Shown: positions 1 through 7,500, counted from the stretch's first letter. The stretch: 22,425 bases of DNA from Parcubacteria group bacterium (GCA_012510515.1 JAAZHW010000045.1:1-22425), one strand, 5' to 3'. Translations and numbers: made by a program. Notes: generated by a model not told the origin, from the letters alone.

Positions 1-35
1 GACAAAAATAAAACGCTCAAAATGACCGCTGAAGC

Positions 36-62
36 TTGAATTTTTTATATTTTTTTTATAAT
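36..62 (+). promoter_or_regulatory. Predicted leaderless promoter for the AI-2E gene
   Basis: TATAAT lies at 57-62 with a TTGAA(T) element at 36-41 (spacer 15-16). The -10 box ends exactly 7 bases before the ATG at 70, so transcription would begin at or next to the start codon, and no Shine-Dalgarno is present. Seen in sequence; promoter function is inferred. Confidence 0.55.
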
Positions 63-69
63 TAAATTA

Positions 70-1095
70 ATGACAAAAGTAATAAAAACGATTGATATTA
101 GTTGGGAAAGTTTTTGGCGATTTTTTATAATTGCGGCTATTTTTGTGCTGGCTTATTTTTTGCGTTCAGTTATTATAATATTTTTTGTAGCTTTAATTAT
201 TGCAGCAGCTTTTGAGCCGTTAGTTGATTGGTTTGAAAAAAAACATATTTCGCGATTATTCGGAACATTAATTATTTATATTACCTTTATAATTTTAGTG
301 GTGATAATTCTTTATTTTTCTTTGCCATTTCTTTACGGACAATTTGTTAATCTCTCTAATTTAATTCCGGGTTTTTCGGAAAAATTAATGAATTTGTCTT
401 CAAAATCAGAATGGAGCGATCAAATTTTGAATATTTTAGCGAGTTATCAGGGGTCTTTTTGGAAAGATATTTCTAATCTTATTTCTGTTTTGTTTGGTTT
501 TGGTGGTAATATTGTAGAGGCGATTACGATTTTTTTAATTTCTTTTTATTTACTTTTGCAAAAAGATGGAATGGCAAGTTTTATTAAATTTGTTTTTCCA
601 ACAAGCATTGAATCAATGGTTTTAAAAATTTGGAATCGTTCAAGTTTACGTTTGGGAAAATGGTTGCGAATGCAATTTGTACTTAGTAGTTTTATAGGAC
701 TTTTATCTTTAGTGGCGTTATTAATTTTAGACGTTAAATATGCTTTTGTTTTGGCTTTGGTGGCTGCTGTTTGTGAATTAGTGCCAGTAGCAGGACCAAT
801 TGTTTCAGGATTTATTAGCGCTTTAGTGGCTTTAACTCAATCTTTTCCTTTAGCCATTTGGACGGCGATAGCTTTTATTATCATTCAACGAATTGAAAAT
901 GATATTGTTATTCCATTGCTTATGGGCAAAACAATTGGTTTTAATCCAGTGGTAGTGCTTTTGGCTTTGTTGGCGGGAGCAAAATTAGGTGGTATTGTGG
1001 GAGCAATAATTGCTTTGCCAGTGGTAATCGTGATTGAAGAAACGGTTAAAGAATTAAATAAAAAACAGCAAATTAAGCCACTGCCGTTGCCATAA
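70..1095 (+). CDS. AI-2E family (YdiK/PerM-type) transporter-like membrane protein
   Basis: This 341-residue protein is largely hydrophobic, with paired membrane segments near residues 15-50 and 60-90, a central soluble stretch (about 95-140), and four or more segments between about 145 and 325. The C-terminal part, with a PVAGPIVSG motif and a run of small-residue helices (PVVVLLALLAGAKLGGIVGA), is characteristic of the AI-2E/PerM/UPF0118 family. Length fits the usual 330-380 residues. Members include putative autoinducer-2 exporters and Na+/H+ antiporters, but most bacterial members, and those in small genomes, have no proven substrate, so no substrate is claimed. It is a single-gene unit; a GC-rich hairpin follows and the next gene converges on it. 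Start chosen at 70 because the -10 box ends 7 bases upstream. Confidence 0.85.
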   Translation: MTKVIKTIDISWESFWRFFIIAAIFVLAYFLRSVIIIFFVALIIAAAFEPLVDWFEKKHISRLFGTLIIYITFIILVVIILYFSLPFLYGQFVNLSNLIPGFSEKLMNLSSKSEWSDQILNILASYQGSFWKDISNLISVLFGFGGNIVEAITIFLISFYLLLQKDGMASFIKFVFPTSIESMVLKIWNRSSLRLGKWLRMQFVLSSFIGLLSLVALLILDVKYAFVLALVAAVCELVPVAGPIVSGFISALVALTQSFPLAIWTAIAFIIIQRIENDIVIPLLMGKTIGFNPVVVLLALLAGAKLGGIVGAIIALPVVIVIEETVKELNKKQQIKPLPLP

Positions 1096-1121
1096 AAAAT
1101 AAATAGGGAGTAATTGTAATG

Positions 1122-1152
1122 GGCGGCGGGCGATTTTTAATCGCCCGCCGCC
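1122..1152. terminator. GC-rich hairpin between convergent genes
   Basis: A perfect 13-base inverted repeat (GGCGGCGGGCGAT / ATCGCCCGCCGCC) with a 5-base loop sits between the convergent 3' ends at 1095 and 1196. There is no clean U-tract on either strand, so it may act as a bidirectional terminator or an mRNA 3' end stabiliser. Similar GGCGG-based hairpins lie at 12752, 15881 and 22263. Confidence 0.6.
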
Positions 1153-1195
1153 ATCATTACCTTTTATAAATTGAAAAAATTAAAAAATATTTAAT

Positions 1196-1729
1196 TTAAA
1201 TTGAAAGAAGTAAGACATCAATTATTATTACAATTATTTGAGTAGAAATACCAACTAATAAACTTACCTTTTTTTTGAAGGGAAAAATTTTATCATGAGC
1301 AAAGCGATGAATTGAATTGATGGGGTTTTTTTCTTGAGCAGAAAAATTTTTAATATTTTCCAGAGGCTGACCTTTGATTAAATGCAAAAAATTTCCTTTA
1401 TGAATTAGATAAAGTAAACTATTTAATAAATCGGGTATTGTTGATAAAAATCCTCCAATAATAGCCGGACCAATTTTAAAGTTGTCAAAAACATTTGCGC
1501 TGATTATAATAAAAATAATTCCAGAAAATAAGTCAAGACATATTTTTCCTAAATCTATATAAAATTTTTTATCTTTAATTCCATTGTCAAGATTTTTTAA
1601 AGAATAATCAGAGTGAGGAAAAATATCTAAAAAGAAATGGCTTAAAAAAGCTAAAAGATAAGCCAATGGCTTATTAGGAATTAATTTAGTGATTGTTGCG
1701 CCGGTAATAAAATGAGTTGTTAAAATCAT
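1196..1729 (-). CDS. Small multi-pass membrane protein, function unknown
   Basis: This 177-residue protein has hydrophobic stretches near residues 20-37, 63-82, 87-110 and 155-177. The N-terminal part carries H6, and S30-H31...D35...P38-H39 within SHFFLDIFPHSDY. The HxxxG and SHxxxDxxPH spacing recalls membrane-bound metal-dependent hydrolases of the YdjM/DUF457 kind, but the match is too weak to assign activity. A positively charged C-terminal loop precedes the last helix. It is divergent from metG with only 10 bases between start codons. CATAAT at 1737-1742 (minus strand) ends 7 bases before its ATG, with TTGTAA 16 bases further upstream, so its promoter would overlap the first codons of metG. 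Confidence 0.6.
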   Translation of the reverse strand: MILTTHFITGATITKLIPNKPLAYLLAFLSHFFLDIFPHSDYSLKNLDNGIKDKKFYIDLGKICLDLFSGIIFIIISANVFDNFKIGPAIIGGFLSTIPDLLNSLLYLIHKGNFLHLIKGQPLENIKNFSAQEKNPINSIHRFAHDKIFPFKKKVSLLVGISTQIIVIIIDVLLLSI

Positions 1730-1736
1730 ATTAAAT

Positions 1737-1764
1737 ATTATGAATAAAAAAATTTATATTACAA
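1737..1764 (-). promoter_or_regulatory. Predicted leaderless promoter inside the metG start
   Basis: On the minus strand TTGTAA (1759-1764), a 16-base spacer and CATAAT (1737-1742) end 7 bases before the ATG at 1729. The same -10 to ATG distance appears at the genes starting at 70, 9100 and 20322. Inferred from position and consensus only. Confidence 0.4.
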
Positions 1765-3221
1765 CAGCTATTCCTTATGTAAATGCCAATCCTCATTTAG
1801 GTCATGCTTTAGAATTTATTCAAACAGATTGCGCTGCTCGTTATAATCGTTTAAAAGGCAATGAAGTATTTTTTTTAACTGGGGCTGATGAAAATAGTTT
1901 AAAAAATGCTTTGGCAGCCGAAAAAGAAGGACGATTAGTAGAAGAATTTGTTGAAGAAAAAAGAGCAATTTTTAAAGATTTTTTAAAATTATTAAACATT
2001 GATAATACGGATTTTATTTCTACTCGCGAGCCGCGTCATTTTGAAGGAGTCAAAAAATTTTGGCAAGCCGCGGAAAAAGATATTTATCAAAGTGATTATC
2101 AAGGAATTTATTGTGTAGGTTGCGAAGATTTTTTAAAAGAAGAGGAATTAATTGATGGGCTTTGTCCCATTCATAAAACAACGCCGCAACTGGTTTCGGA
2201 AAAAAATTATTTTTTCCGACTTTCTAATTTTCAAAAACAATTAGAGGAAATTTATAAAAATGATGTTATTAAAATTATACCAGAAAATCGTAAACAAGAA
2301 ATCGAATCATTTATTGCCGGTGGATTAAAAGATTTTAGTATTTCGCGTTCAAAGCAGCGGGCGCATAATTGGGGCATTGAGGTGCCTAACGATGATGAGC
2401 AGGTGATTTATGTGTGGTTTGATGCTTTGTGTAATTATATTACTGCTTTGGGTTATGGTAATAATTCTCCTCTTTATCGAGCTTGGTGGGCTGATTCTTC
2501 AACCGAAGTTTGGCATTTTATTGGTAAAGATATTTCTAAATTTCATTGTATTTATTGGCCAGCGATGCTTTTGTCGGCGGACGTACGTTTACCAAGTAAA
2601 ATTATTATTCACGGATTTATTACAGTTAATAGTCAAAAAATTTCTAAAAGTTTAGGAAATTCAGTTGATATAAAAAATATAATTGATAAGTTTGGCATTG
2701 ATGTTTTGCGTTATTATTTATTGCGAGAGTTTTCATTAGCGCAGGATGGTGATTTTAGTGAAAAAAATTTGCAAGAACGATACGAAAAAGAATTAGCTAA
2801 TGGTTTGGGTAATCTTTTAAATAGAGTAGTGGCTTTAATTGAAAGACAGGGTGGAAAAATTAAAATAGAAAAAAATTTATTAGAGAATGTAATTAATGAG
2901 ATATGGAAAAAATATGATGAAGCTTTTTTGGAGTTTCGTTTTAATCAAGGAGCAGAAGCATTTTTGCAATTAGTGGGAGAAACTGATGCATTGGTTAATC
3001 AAACACAAGTTTGGGCGATTGATGATGTTGAGCAAAAAAACGGAATTTTAAGTTCTTTATGGATATCTTTGGCTAATTTAGCCGATTTAATTTCTCCTTA
3101 TATGCCCGAAATTTCTGGGAAAATGAAGCAATCTTTGGGGATTAAAAATAACGATAAAGAATTTTTAGGAAAAGAATTTGAAGTAAAACGTATTCCGCCA
3201 CTTTTTCCAAAGTTAAATTAA
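1740..3221 (+). CDS. metG: Methionyl-tRNA synthetase
   Basis: The 493-residue class I aminoacyl-tRNA synthetase charges tRNA-Met in the cytosol. The class I HIGH motif is HLGH at residues 19-22, after the typical TTAIPYVNANPHLGH start; the KMSKS loop is K300-I-S-K-S304, followed by LGN. A zinc-knuckle insertion in the connective-peptide region reads CVGC...GLCPIH, with His as fourth ligand as in the Thermus enzyme. Residues from about 345 form the helical anticodon-binding domain. The protein stops before the C-terminal EMAP/tRNA-binding domain found in some homologues, a common short form. It begins an apparent metG-tatD-PMT operon (gaps 15 and 7 bases). No Shine-Dalgarno precedes the ATG, and no convincing promoter is visible in the 10-base gap to the divergent gene. 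Confidence 0.97.
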   Translation: MNKKIYITTAIPYVNANPHLGHALEFIQTDCAARYNRLKGNEVFFLTGADENSLKNALAAEKEGRLVEEFVEEKRAIFKDFLKLLNIDNTDFISTREPRHFEGVKKFWQAAEKDIYQSDYQGIYCVGCEDFLKEEELIDGLCPIHKTTPQLVSEKNYFFRLSNFQKQLEEIYKNDVIKIIPENRKQEIESFIAGGLKDFSISRSKQRAHNWGIEVPNDDEQVIYVWFDALCNYITALGYGNNSPLYRAWWADSSTEVWHFIGKDISKFHCIYWPAMLLSADVRLPSKIIIHGFITVNSQKISKSLGNSVDIKNIIDKFGIDVLRYYLLREFSLAQDGDFSEKNLQERYEKELANGLGNLLNRVVALIERQGGKIKIEKNLLENVINEIWKKYDEAFLEFRFNQGAEAFLQLVGETDALVNQTQVWAIDDVEQKNGILSSLWISLANLADLISPYMPEISGKMKQSLGIKNNDKEFLGKEFEVKRIPPLFPKLN

Positions 3222-3236
3222 TTTATTTTATTATTT

Positions 3237-4076
3237 ATGACAAAAAAGCCTTATTTAATTGATTCTCACGAGCATTTACAATTTGATATTTTTAATGAAG
3301 ACAGAGAGGAAATAATTTTAAAAATGAAGGAAAAAAATATTTGGGGTGTTAATATTGGCACAAATTTTGATTTTTCTGTTAGAGCAATTAATTTAGCTAA
3401 AAAGTGGGAATTTCTTTTTGCGACGATTGGCCTTCATCCCATTCATCTTTTTGATTCTGATTTTGTTGATAAAAGTGAGGGCGAAACAAAAGCAGAAGTT
3501 TTTGAAGAAGAAAAATTTATTCAATTGATTAAAGAAGAAAAAGTGGTAAGCGTAGGCGAATGTGGTTTGGATTATTTTCACAATAATGAAGAATGGCAAA
3601 AAGAAAAACAGAGAGAAAATTTTAAAAAACAAATAGAGTTTGCTAAAGAGTTTAATAAACCATTAGTGTTGCATTTACGTTCGCAAAAAGATTTTGATGC
3701 TTATCAAGAAGCGCTGGAAATTTTGGATTTTTACGGGTTTAATGATAAAAGTGAGCGATCGGGCATAGTGCATTTTTTTTCCGCTAATAATATTAAAATC
3801 GCTGAAAATTTTATCAGAAAAGGATTTTATATTGCTTTTCCGGGGATCATTACTTTTAATGATTTTTATGATAAACTAATTATGGATTTACCAATTCAAA
3901 AATTATTAGTTGAAACTGATTCTCCATATGTAGCGCCAGTACCAATGCGAGGAAAAAGAAATGAGCCGATTTTTGTTGAATATACAGCTCAAAAAATTGC
4001 CCAAATAAAAAATATTAGTTTAGAAAAATTGGCCGAAGAAACAGTTAAAAACACTAAAGAAGTTTTTAATATTTAA
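3237..4076 (+). CDS. tatD: TatD family metal-dependent deoxyribonuclease/hydrolase
   Basis: This 279-residue TIM-barrel hydrolase has the TatD metal-site signatures: D9-S-H11-E-H13 near the N-terminus (usual DxHxH), GECGLDY near residue 108 with the metal-bridging Glu, HLRSQ with a ligand His near 140, VHFFSAN near 178, and ETDSPYVAP near 223 with the final metal Asp. Family members are 3'-5' exonucleases or generic metal-dependent phosphoesterases. Pairing with metG is a very common bacterial arrangement. An insert rich in Asp/Glu/Lys at about residues 75-100 makes it slightly longer than the usual 255-265. The ATG at 3237 starts directly in the MxKKPYLIDSHEH sequence; no Shine-Dalgarno is visible, and 15 bases separate it from metG. 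Confidence 0.94.
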   Translation: MTKKPYLIDSHEHLQFDIFNEDREEIILKMKEKNIWGVNIGTNFDFSVRAINLAKKWEFLFATIGLHPIHLFDSDFVDKSEGETKAEVFEEEKFIQLIKEEKVVSVGECGLDYFHNNEEWQKEKQRENFKKQIEFAKEFNKPLVLHLRSQKDFDAYQEALEILDFYGFNDKSERSGIVHFFSANNIKIAENFIRKGFYIAFPGIITFNDFYDKLIMDLPIQKLLVETDSPYVAPVPMRGKRNEPIFVEYTAQKIAQIKNISLEKLAEETVKNTKEVFNI

Positions 4077-4083
4077 TAGAAAT

Positions 4084-5511
4084 ATGAGCGTAAAAACAAA
4101 TAAAAAAACGAAAAAAATAATAGATTTTTTACAGAAAGAGTGGGTGTTGATTATGATTTTGTTAGTTTTAGCCAGCGCGACACGATTTTTGTATTTAGGC
4201 CATCCCAAGGAAATGGTTTTTGATGAGGTTTATTTTGCAAAGTGGGTGACTAATTACTATAATGGGCAATTTTATTTTGATATTCATCCACCATTAGCTA
4301 AAATGATGCTAGCTGCTTCGGCGAAAATTTTTGGTTATGGAGATGCGGGCAATACTGATTTTTCTAAAATTGGCAATGCTTATCAAACAGACTATTATAA
4401 ATTTTTAAGAGGAATGGAAGGGCTTTTTGGTGTAATTTTGGTTTTAGCTGTTTATGCTTTAGGGAAAAAAATGTTTAAAAATAAGTGGCCGGGATTTTTA
4501 GCTGGGCTTTTAATTGTTTTTGATAATGCGATTTTGGTTCAATCGCGATTTATTTTTACTGATGTTTTTCTTTTGGCTTTTGGTGTAATCGGATTATATT
4601 TTATTTATCGATTAAAGGAACATCAACGGTTAAATTCAGATGCTTTTGTTGATTTGTTTTTTGCTGCTTTGTTTTTAGCTGCTAGTATTTTAATTAAATG
4701 GACAGCTTTAATTTTTATTGGAGTGGGAATTGTTGTTTTGTTTATTGATGTTTTACAAAATAAGAAAAAAGATTTTGTTTTCTTTATAAAAGAAGCCACT
4801 GCGATTGCGGGAATTATTTTGGTAGTTTATTTGGGAATTTTTGCTGCTCATTTGATGAGTTTGCCTTATAGCGGTGGGCAAGATGATAATTTTTTAAGTC
4901 CACGTTTTCAAAGTACTTTGTTAGGCAATGTTAATTATGGAAAATATGAAACGCCCAATTTATTTGAGAGAATTGTTAACTTAAATGTTACTATGTTTGC
5001 CGCTAATGCGAGTATTACTAAATCCCATCCTTATGAATCTAAATGGTATACGTGGCCAATTATGTGGCGTTCTATTTTTGATTGGGAAAAAAGATTAGAC
5101 AATGGGCAAGTGGAAAGAATTTATCTTTTGGGAAATCCATTAATTTGGTGGATGGGGTTGTTGAGTGTCGTTTTTGTTTTTATAACTTTGTTTTCTGAAT
5201 TTAGGTCAAAAAAGAAAACAATTTATTTTGAATCTCTTTTGGTTTTAGCAATTGGTTATTTGTTTAATTTATTGCCCTACATTTTTATTAGTCGCCCAGC
5301 TTTTCTTTATCATTACTTTCCTTCGTTTATTTTTATGTCATTGATGATGGGGTTTGTTTTATGGTTTTTCTTAAAAGAAAAACCCATAGTATTAATTGTA
5401 ATTTTTATAATTATAGCTACTTCTTTTATTTATTTCGCGCCTATTAGTTATGGATTGCCAATGTCTGAAGAGCGATTTAATGATAGAATGTGGTTAGCAA
5501 GTTGGAGATAA
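4084..5511 (+). CDS. Dolichyl-phosphate-mannose--protein mannosyltransferase family (GT39/PMT-like)
   Basis: This 475-residue integral membrane glycosyltransferase of the GT-C fold transfers a sugar from a polyprenyl-phosphate donor on the outer face of the membrane. After a Lys-rich N-terminus and the first membrane helix (about 19-36), the first external loop holds the catalytic acidic pair D47-E48 in VFDEVYFAKW and the H68-P-P-L motif, both diagnostic of PMT enzymes. Ten or more further hydrophobic segments follow, and a long external loop at about 265-350 contains Trp-rich sequence (KWYTWPIMWRS). The C-terminal four-helix block resembles the PMT_4TMC domain. The acceptor (protein O-mannosylation or a surface glycan) cannot be read from the sequence. 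It is last in the metG-tatD unit, 7 bases after tatD, and is followed by a strong terminator. Confidence 0.88.
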   Translation: MSVKTNKKTKKIIDFLQKEWVLIMILLVLASATRFLYLGHPKEMVFDEVYFAKWVTNYYNGQFYFDIHPPLAKMMLAASAKIFGYGDAGNTDFSKIGNAYQTDYYKFLRGMEGLFGVILVLAVYALGKKMFKNKWPGFLAGLLIVFDNAILVQSRFIFTDVFLLAFGVIGLYFIYRLKEHQRLNSDAFVDLFFAALFLAASILIKWTALIFIGVGIVVLFIDVLQNKKKDFVFFIKEATAIAGIILVVYLGIFAAHLMSLPYSGGQDDNFLSPRFQSTLLGNVNYGKYETPNLFERIVNLNVTMFAANASITKSHPYESKWYTWPIMWRSIFDWEKRLDNGQVERIYLLGNPLIWWMGLLSVVFVFITLFSEFRSKKKTIYFESLLVLAIGYLFNLLPYIFISRPAFLYHYFPSFIFMSLMMGFVLWFFLKEKPIVLIVIFIIIATSFIYFAPISYGLPMSEERFNDRMWLASWR

Positions 5512-5533
5512 TAAAAAATAAAATTTTAAAATA

Positions 5534-5570
5534 ATAAAGCGGTGAGTTTTTGAAAAACTCACCGCTTTAT
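5534..5570 (+). terminator. Rho-independent terminator of the metG-tatD-PMT unit
   Basis: An inverted repeat of 17-18 base pairs (ATAAAGCGGTGAGTTTT / AAAACTCACCGCTTTAT) with a tiny loop is followed by TTTTGATTT, 22 bases after the PMT stop codon. A-rich sequence on the other side may let it act on minus-strand transcripts from the tRNA-Lys region too. Confidence 0.9.
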
Positions 5571-5607
5571 TTTGATTTAATATAATTAAAAAAATTAATT
5601 ATTTTTG

Positions 5608-5697
5608 TCCCTCCGGCAGGACTCGAACCTGCAACTTTCTGCTTAAAAGGCAGCTACTCCCTGCCTGCCGGCAGGCAGGTACCAATTGAGTTACGGA
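5608..5697 (-). pseudogene. Broken tRNA-Lys(UUU) copy interrupted by a 20-base palindrome
   Basis: On the minus strand this repeats the intact tRNA-Lys at 6000-6072. The anticodon arm, variable loop, T arm and 3' acceptor strand (5608-5659) are identical to it, including the CTTTTAA anticodon loop. Between the GGTA and GAG of the D arm a 20-base palindrome is inserted (5660-5679). The 5' acceptor strand is also damaged: where the intact gene has CCCTCCG before TAAC, this copy has CAATCCG, so the acceptor stem cannot form fully. A further partial copy of the D-arm/5' end, again joined to CAGGCAGG, follows at 5706-5734. Confidence 0.85.
5660..5679. repeat. 20-base perfect palindrome inserted in the tRNA-Lys copy
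   Basis: CCTGCCTGCCGGCAGGCAGG is its own reverse complement. Removing it restores the intact tRNA-Lys sequence at this point exactly (ctactc|taccaattg). The same 20-mer occurs at 8822-8841, and diverged versions with a central ACCGGT or CGAT lie in the repeat blocks near 8704, 12950 and 15976. Confidence 0.9.
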
Positions 5698-5705
5698 TTG
5701 TTTAT

Positions 5706-5734
5706 CAGGCAGGTACCAATTAAGTTACGGATTG
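5706..5734. repeat. Second partial copy of the tRNA-Lys D-arm/5' end
   Basis: CAGGCAGGTACCAATTAAGTTACGGATTG repeats 5672-5700 with one base change and carries half of the palindrome. Its right part supplies the last codons and stop of the GIY-YIG ORF (D-N-P-stop). Confidence 0.85.
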
Positions 5735-5973
5735 TCTATAAATTTTTTTAAAATTTCTCTACCGCAACCTGATTTATAAAATTTTTCTTTTTGCCGCGCT
5801 TCTAGACGATTGGCACATTTTTCTTGGTAAATTAATTTAAATGGTCGTCTATGTTTTGTTGAACTAGTCATTCCTAAATTATGTTGTTTTAATCTTTTTG
5901 ATGGATTGCTTGAAATACCTATATATAAATTATTATCTTTTAAGCTTTTTATTACATAAACATAATATGACAT
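5725..5973 (-). CDS. Small GIY-YIG nuclease family protein
   Basis: This 82-residue protein is a stand-alone GIY-YIG domain of the short UvrC-N-like/UPF0213 kind. The first strand has V5-Y6-V7 in place of G-I-Y, the second has Y17-I18-G19. A conserved Arg follows at R27 in KRLKQHN, and the helix with the candidate catalytic Glu is at NRLEARQKEKFYK (E58 or E63), then GR. All key positions are present, so it may be active as a single-strand or structure-specific nuclease. It lies between an intact and a broken tRNA-Lys gene on the same strand, and its last three residues are encoded in the duplicated tRNA fragment. No Shine-Dalgarno is seen; it starts 27 bases after the tRNA-Lys 3' end and may be co-transcribed with it. 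Confidence 0.85.
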   Translation of the reverse strand: MSYYVYVIKSLKDNNLYIGISSNPSKRLKQHNLGMTSSTKHRRPFKLIYQEKCANRLEARQKEKFYKSGCGREILKKFIDNP

Positions 5974-5999
5974 AGCATAAAAAACATTTGAATCTTTTG

Positions 6000-6072
6000 T
6001 CCCTCCGGCAGGACTCGAACCTGCAACTTTCTGCTTAAAAGGCAGCTACTCTACCAATTGAGTTACGGAGGG
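6000..6072 (-). tRNA. tRNA-Lys (anticodon UUU)
   Basis: The minus strand folds as a 73-base cloverleaf: acceptor CCCTCCG/CGGAGGG, T8-A9, D arm ACTC...GAGT, anticodon arm with loop CTTTTAA (UUU), a 5-base variable loop AAGTT, T arm GCAGG-TTCGAGT-CCTGC and discriminator A. Position 27-43 is a G-A mismatch. CCA is not encoded (CAAAA follows), so the CCA-adding enzyme would be needed, unlike the tRNA-Ser in this window. Confidence 0.93.
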
Positions 6073-6165
6073 ATTGTTAAAATTATAATTAAAATTTATT
6101 AAGAGGGATAAATTTTATTTTATATTAAACTTTTTTAATAAAAATTCAAGAAAATTAAATTAATT

Positions 6166-7233
6166 TTAAGCGTTGTGTTTGATTTCGATAACATCACCAT
6201 CTTGAACGACGTAATTTTTTCCTTCGGTGCGAATCAGGCCTTTTTCTCTCGCTTGAGTAAATCCGCCAGCATCAATTAAATCCTTCCAATTAATTACTTC
6301 GGCTTTAATAAAAGCTCTTTCAAAATCAGAATGAATAACGCCACCAGCTTGAGGGGCTTTGGTGCCTTTTTTTATTGTCCAAGCACGTGTTTCGTCTTCT
6401 CCTGTAGTTAAAAAAGTTATGAGTCCTAAAATTTCATAAGATTTTTTAATTAAAATATCTAATTCTGTTTCTTCTGGTAGGCCAATTTCTTTTCTTTCTT
6501 CTTTAGTTAAGTCAATTGCTTCAAATTCAGTTAGAAGGTCAATAATTAAATATGGCCAATTATGATTTTCAAATTCTTTAATTATGCTTGGCGAAATTTC
6601 TTCGTCTTTGCCATTAAGAAGATAAAGTCGCGGTTTTAAGGTTAGAAGTTGATATTTATTTAATTCTTTTATTTCATCTTCACTAAATGTTTGTTCAAAA
6701 AGAATTTTTCCTTCTTCAAGAATTTTTTTAGCTTTTTGTAATGTTTCGTAATCTTTTATGGCTTCTTTATCTCCACGTCTTACATCGCCTTCTAAACTAT
6801 CTAATCTTTTATCAACAGTTTCTAAATCTTTTAAAATTAATTCAGTGTCTAAAATATCTTTGTCGCGTAGGGGATCAATGCTGTTTTGAGTGTTGATAAT
6901 TTTATTATTAGAAAAAGCCCGCAAAACATAAAGAATGGCATCGGTTTCTCTGATGTTGGCCAAAAATTTATTGCCCAAACCTTCTCCTTGGCTAGCACCT
7001 TTAACAAGACCAGCAATATCAATAAAATCGATGGTGGCATAAATTTTTTTCTTTGATTGGGTAAGTTCGGCAAGTTTATCAACTCGTTCATCTGGCACGG
7101 CAACAACACCAATGTTGGGGTCAATGGTGCAAAAGGGATAATTAGCTTTATCTACTTGTTTTTTAGTTATTGTTTCAAATAGGGTTGACTTACCAACGTT
7201 TGGTAATCCAACAATTCCAATGGAAAGATTCAT
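6166..7233 (-). CDS. ychF: YchF-type (Obg-like) nucleotide-binding protein
   Basis: The 355-residue P-loop protein belongs to the Obg-related YchF/OLA1 family, which binds the ribosome and prefers ATP over GTP. It shows G9-LPNVGKS16 (P-loop), the switch I area TKKQVDKANYPFCTIDPNIG, and DIAGLVKGASQGEGLGNKFLANIRETDAILYVLRAF (switch II and the following helix). The family's altered NKxD-type motif appears as YLLNGKDEE. A coiled-coil insertion near 130-200 and a C-terminal TGS domain (about 270-355, ending QDGDVIEIKHNA) complete it. Length matches the usual 360-365. It is a single gene on the minus strand downstream of nothing obvious; no Shine-Dalgarno is visible. Confidence 0.95.
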   Translation of the reverse strand: MNLSIGIVGLPNVGKSTLFETITKKQVDKANYPFCTIDPNIGVVAVPDERVDKLAELTQSKKKIYATIDFIDIAGLVKGASQGEGLGNKFLANIRETDAILYVLRAFSNNKIINTQNSIDPLRDKDILDTELILKDLETVDKRLDSLEGDVRRGDKEAIKDYETLQKAKKILEEGKILFEQTFSEDEIKELNKYQLLTLKPRLYLLNGKDEEISPSIIKEFENHNWPYLIIDLLTEFEAIDLTKEERKEIGLPEETELDILIKKSYEILGLITFLTTGEDETRAWTIKKGTKAPQAGGVIHSDFERAFIKAEVINWKDLIDAGGFTQAREKGLIRTEGKNYVVQDGDVIEIKHNA

Positions 7234-7489
7234 AATTTTGTTTTTTAAATATTTAATTAATTTTTGTTAATATTTTTACAATTGGCAATGTCTATTGAAA
7301 ATAGTTTGAATTTGTTTTTGTTTTTGTGCTATCTACGATAGTGTCCGGAAGGAAAAAACGAGCTGGCGGCTCCGCCGCATTCTTTAATGATTTCAAGTTT
7401 TTCTATAAGTTAATTATAACTCATTACAGTAAATTTTTAAAGAAAATAAGCCTGAAAAAATTATTGCTTTGGCGGCAAATTCTTGCAAT
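7234..7489. other. Intergenic stretch with no supported gene
   Basis: Between ychF and the terminator of the next gene I see no convincing coding region. Plus-strand open frames here have unusual composition and no family resemblance. A short GGCGG-CT-CCGCC hairpin is present at 7365-7376. The ychF promoter presumably lies in the first 60 bases but no good consensus is visible. Confidence 0.5.
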
Positions 7490-7500
7490 TAAAAAAAGAA

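Noticed and set aside
5608..5697. Intron-containing functional tRNA-Lys
   Set aside because: The insertion is in the D arm rather than the anticodon loop, is only a 20-base palindrome without intron features, and the 5' acceptor strand is also damaged.
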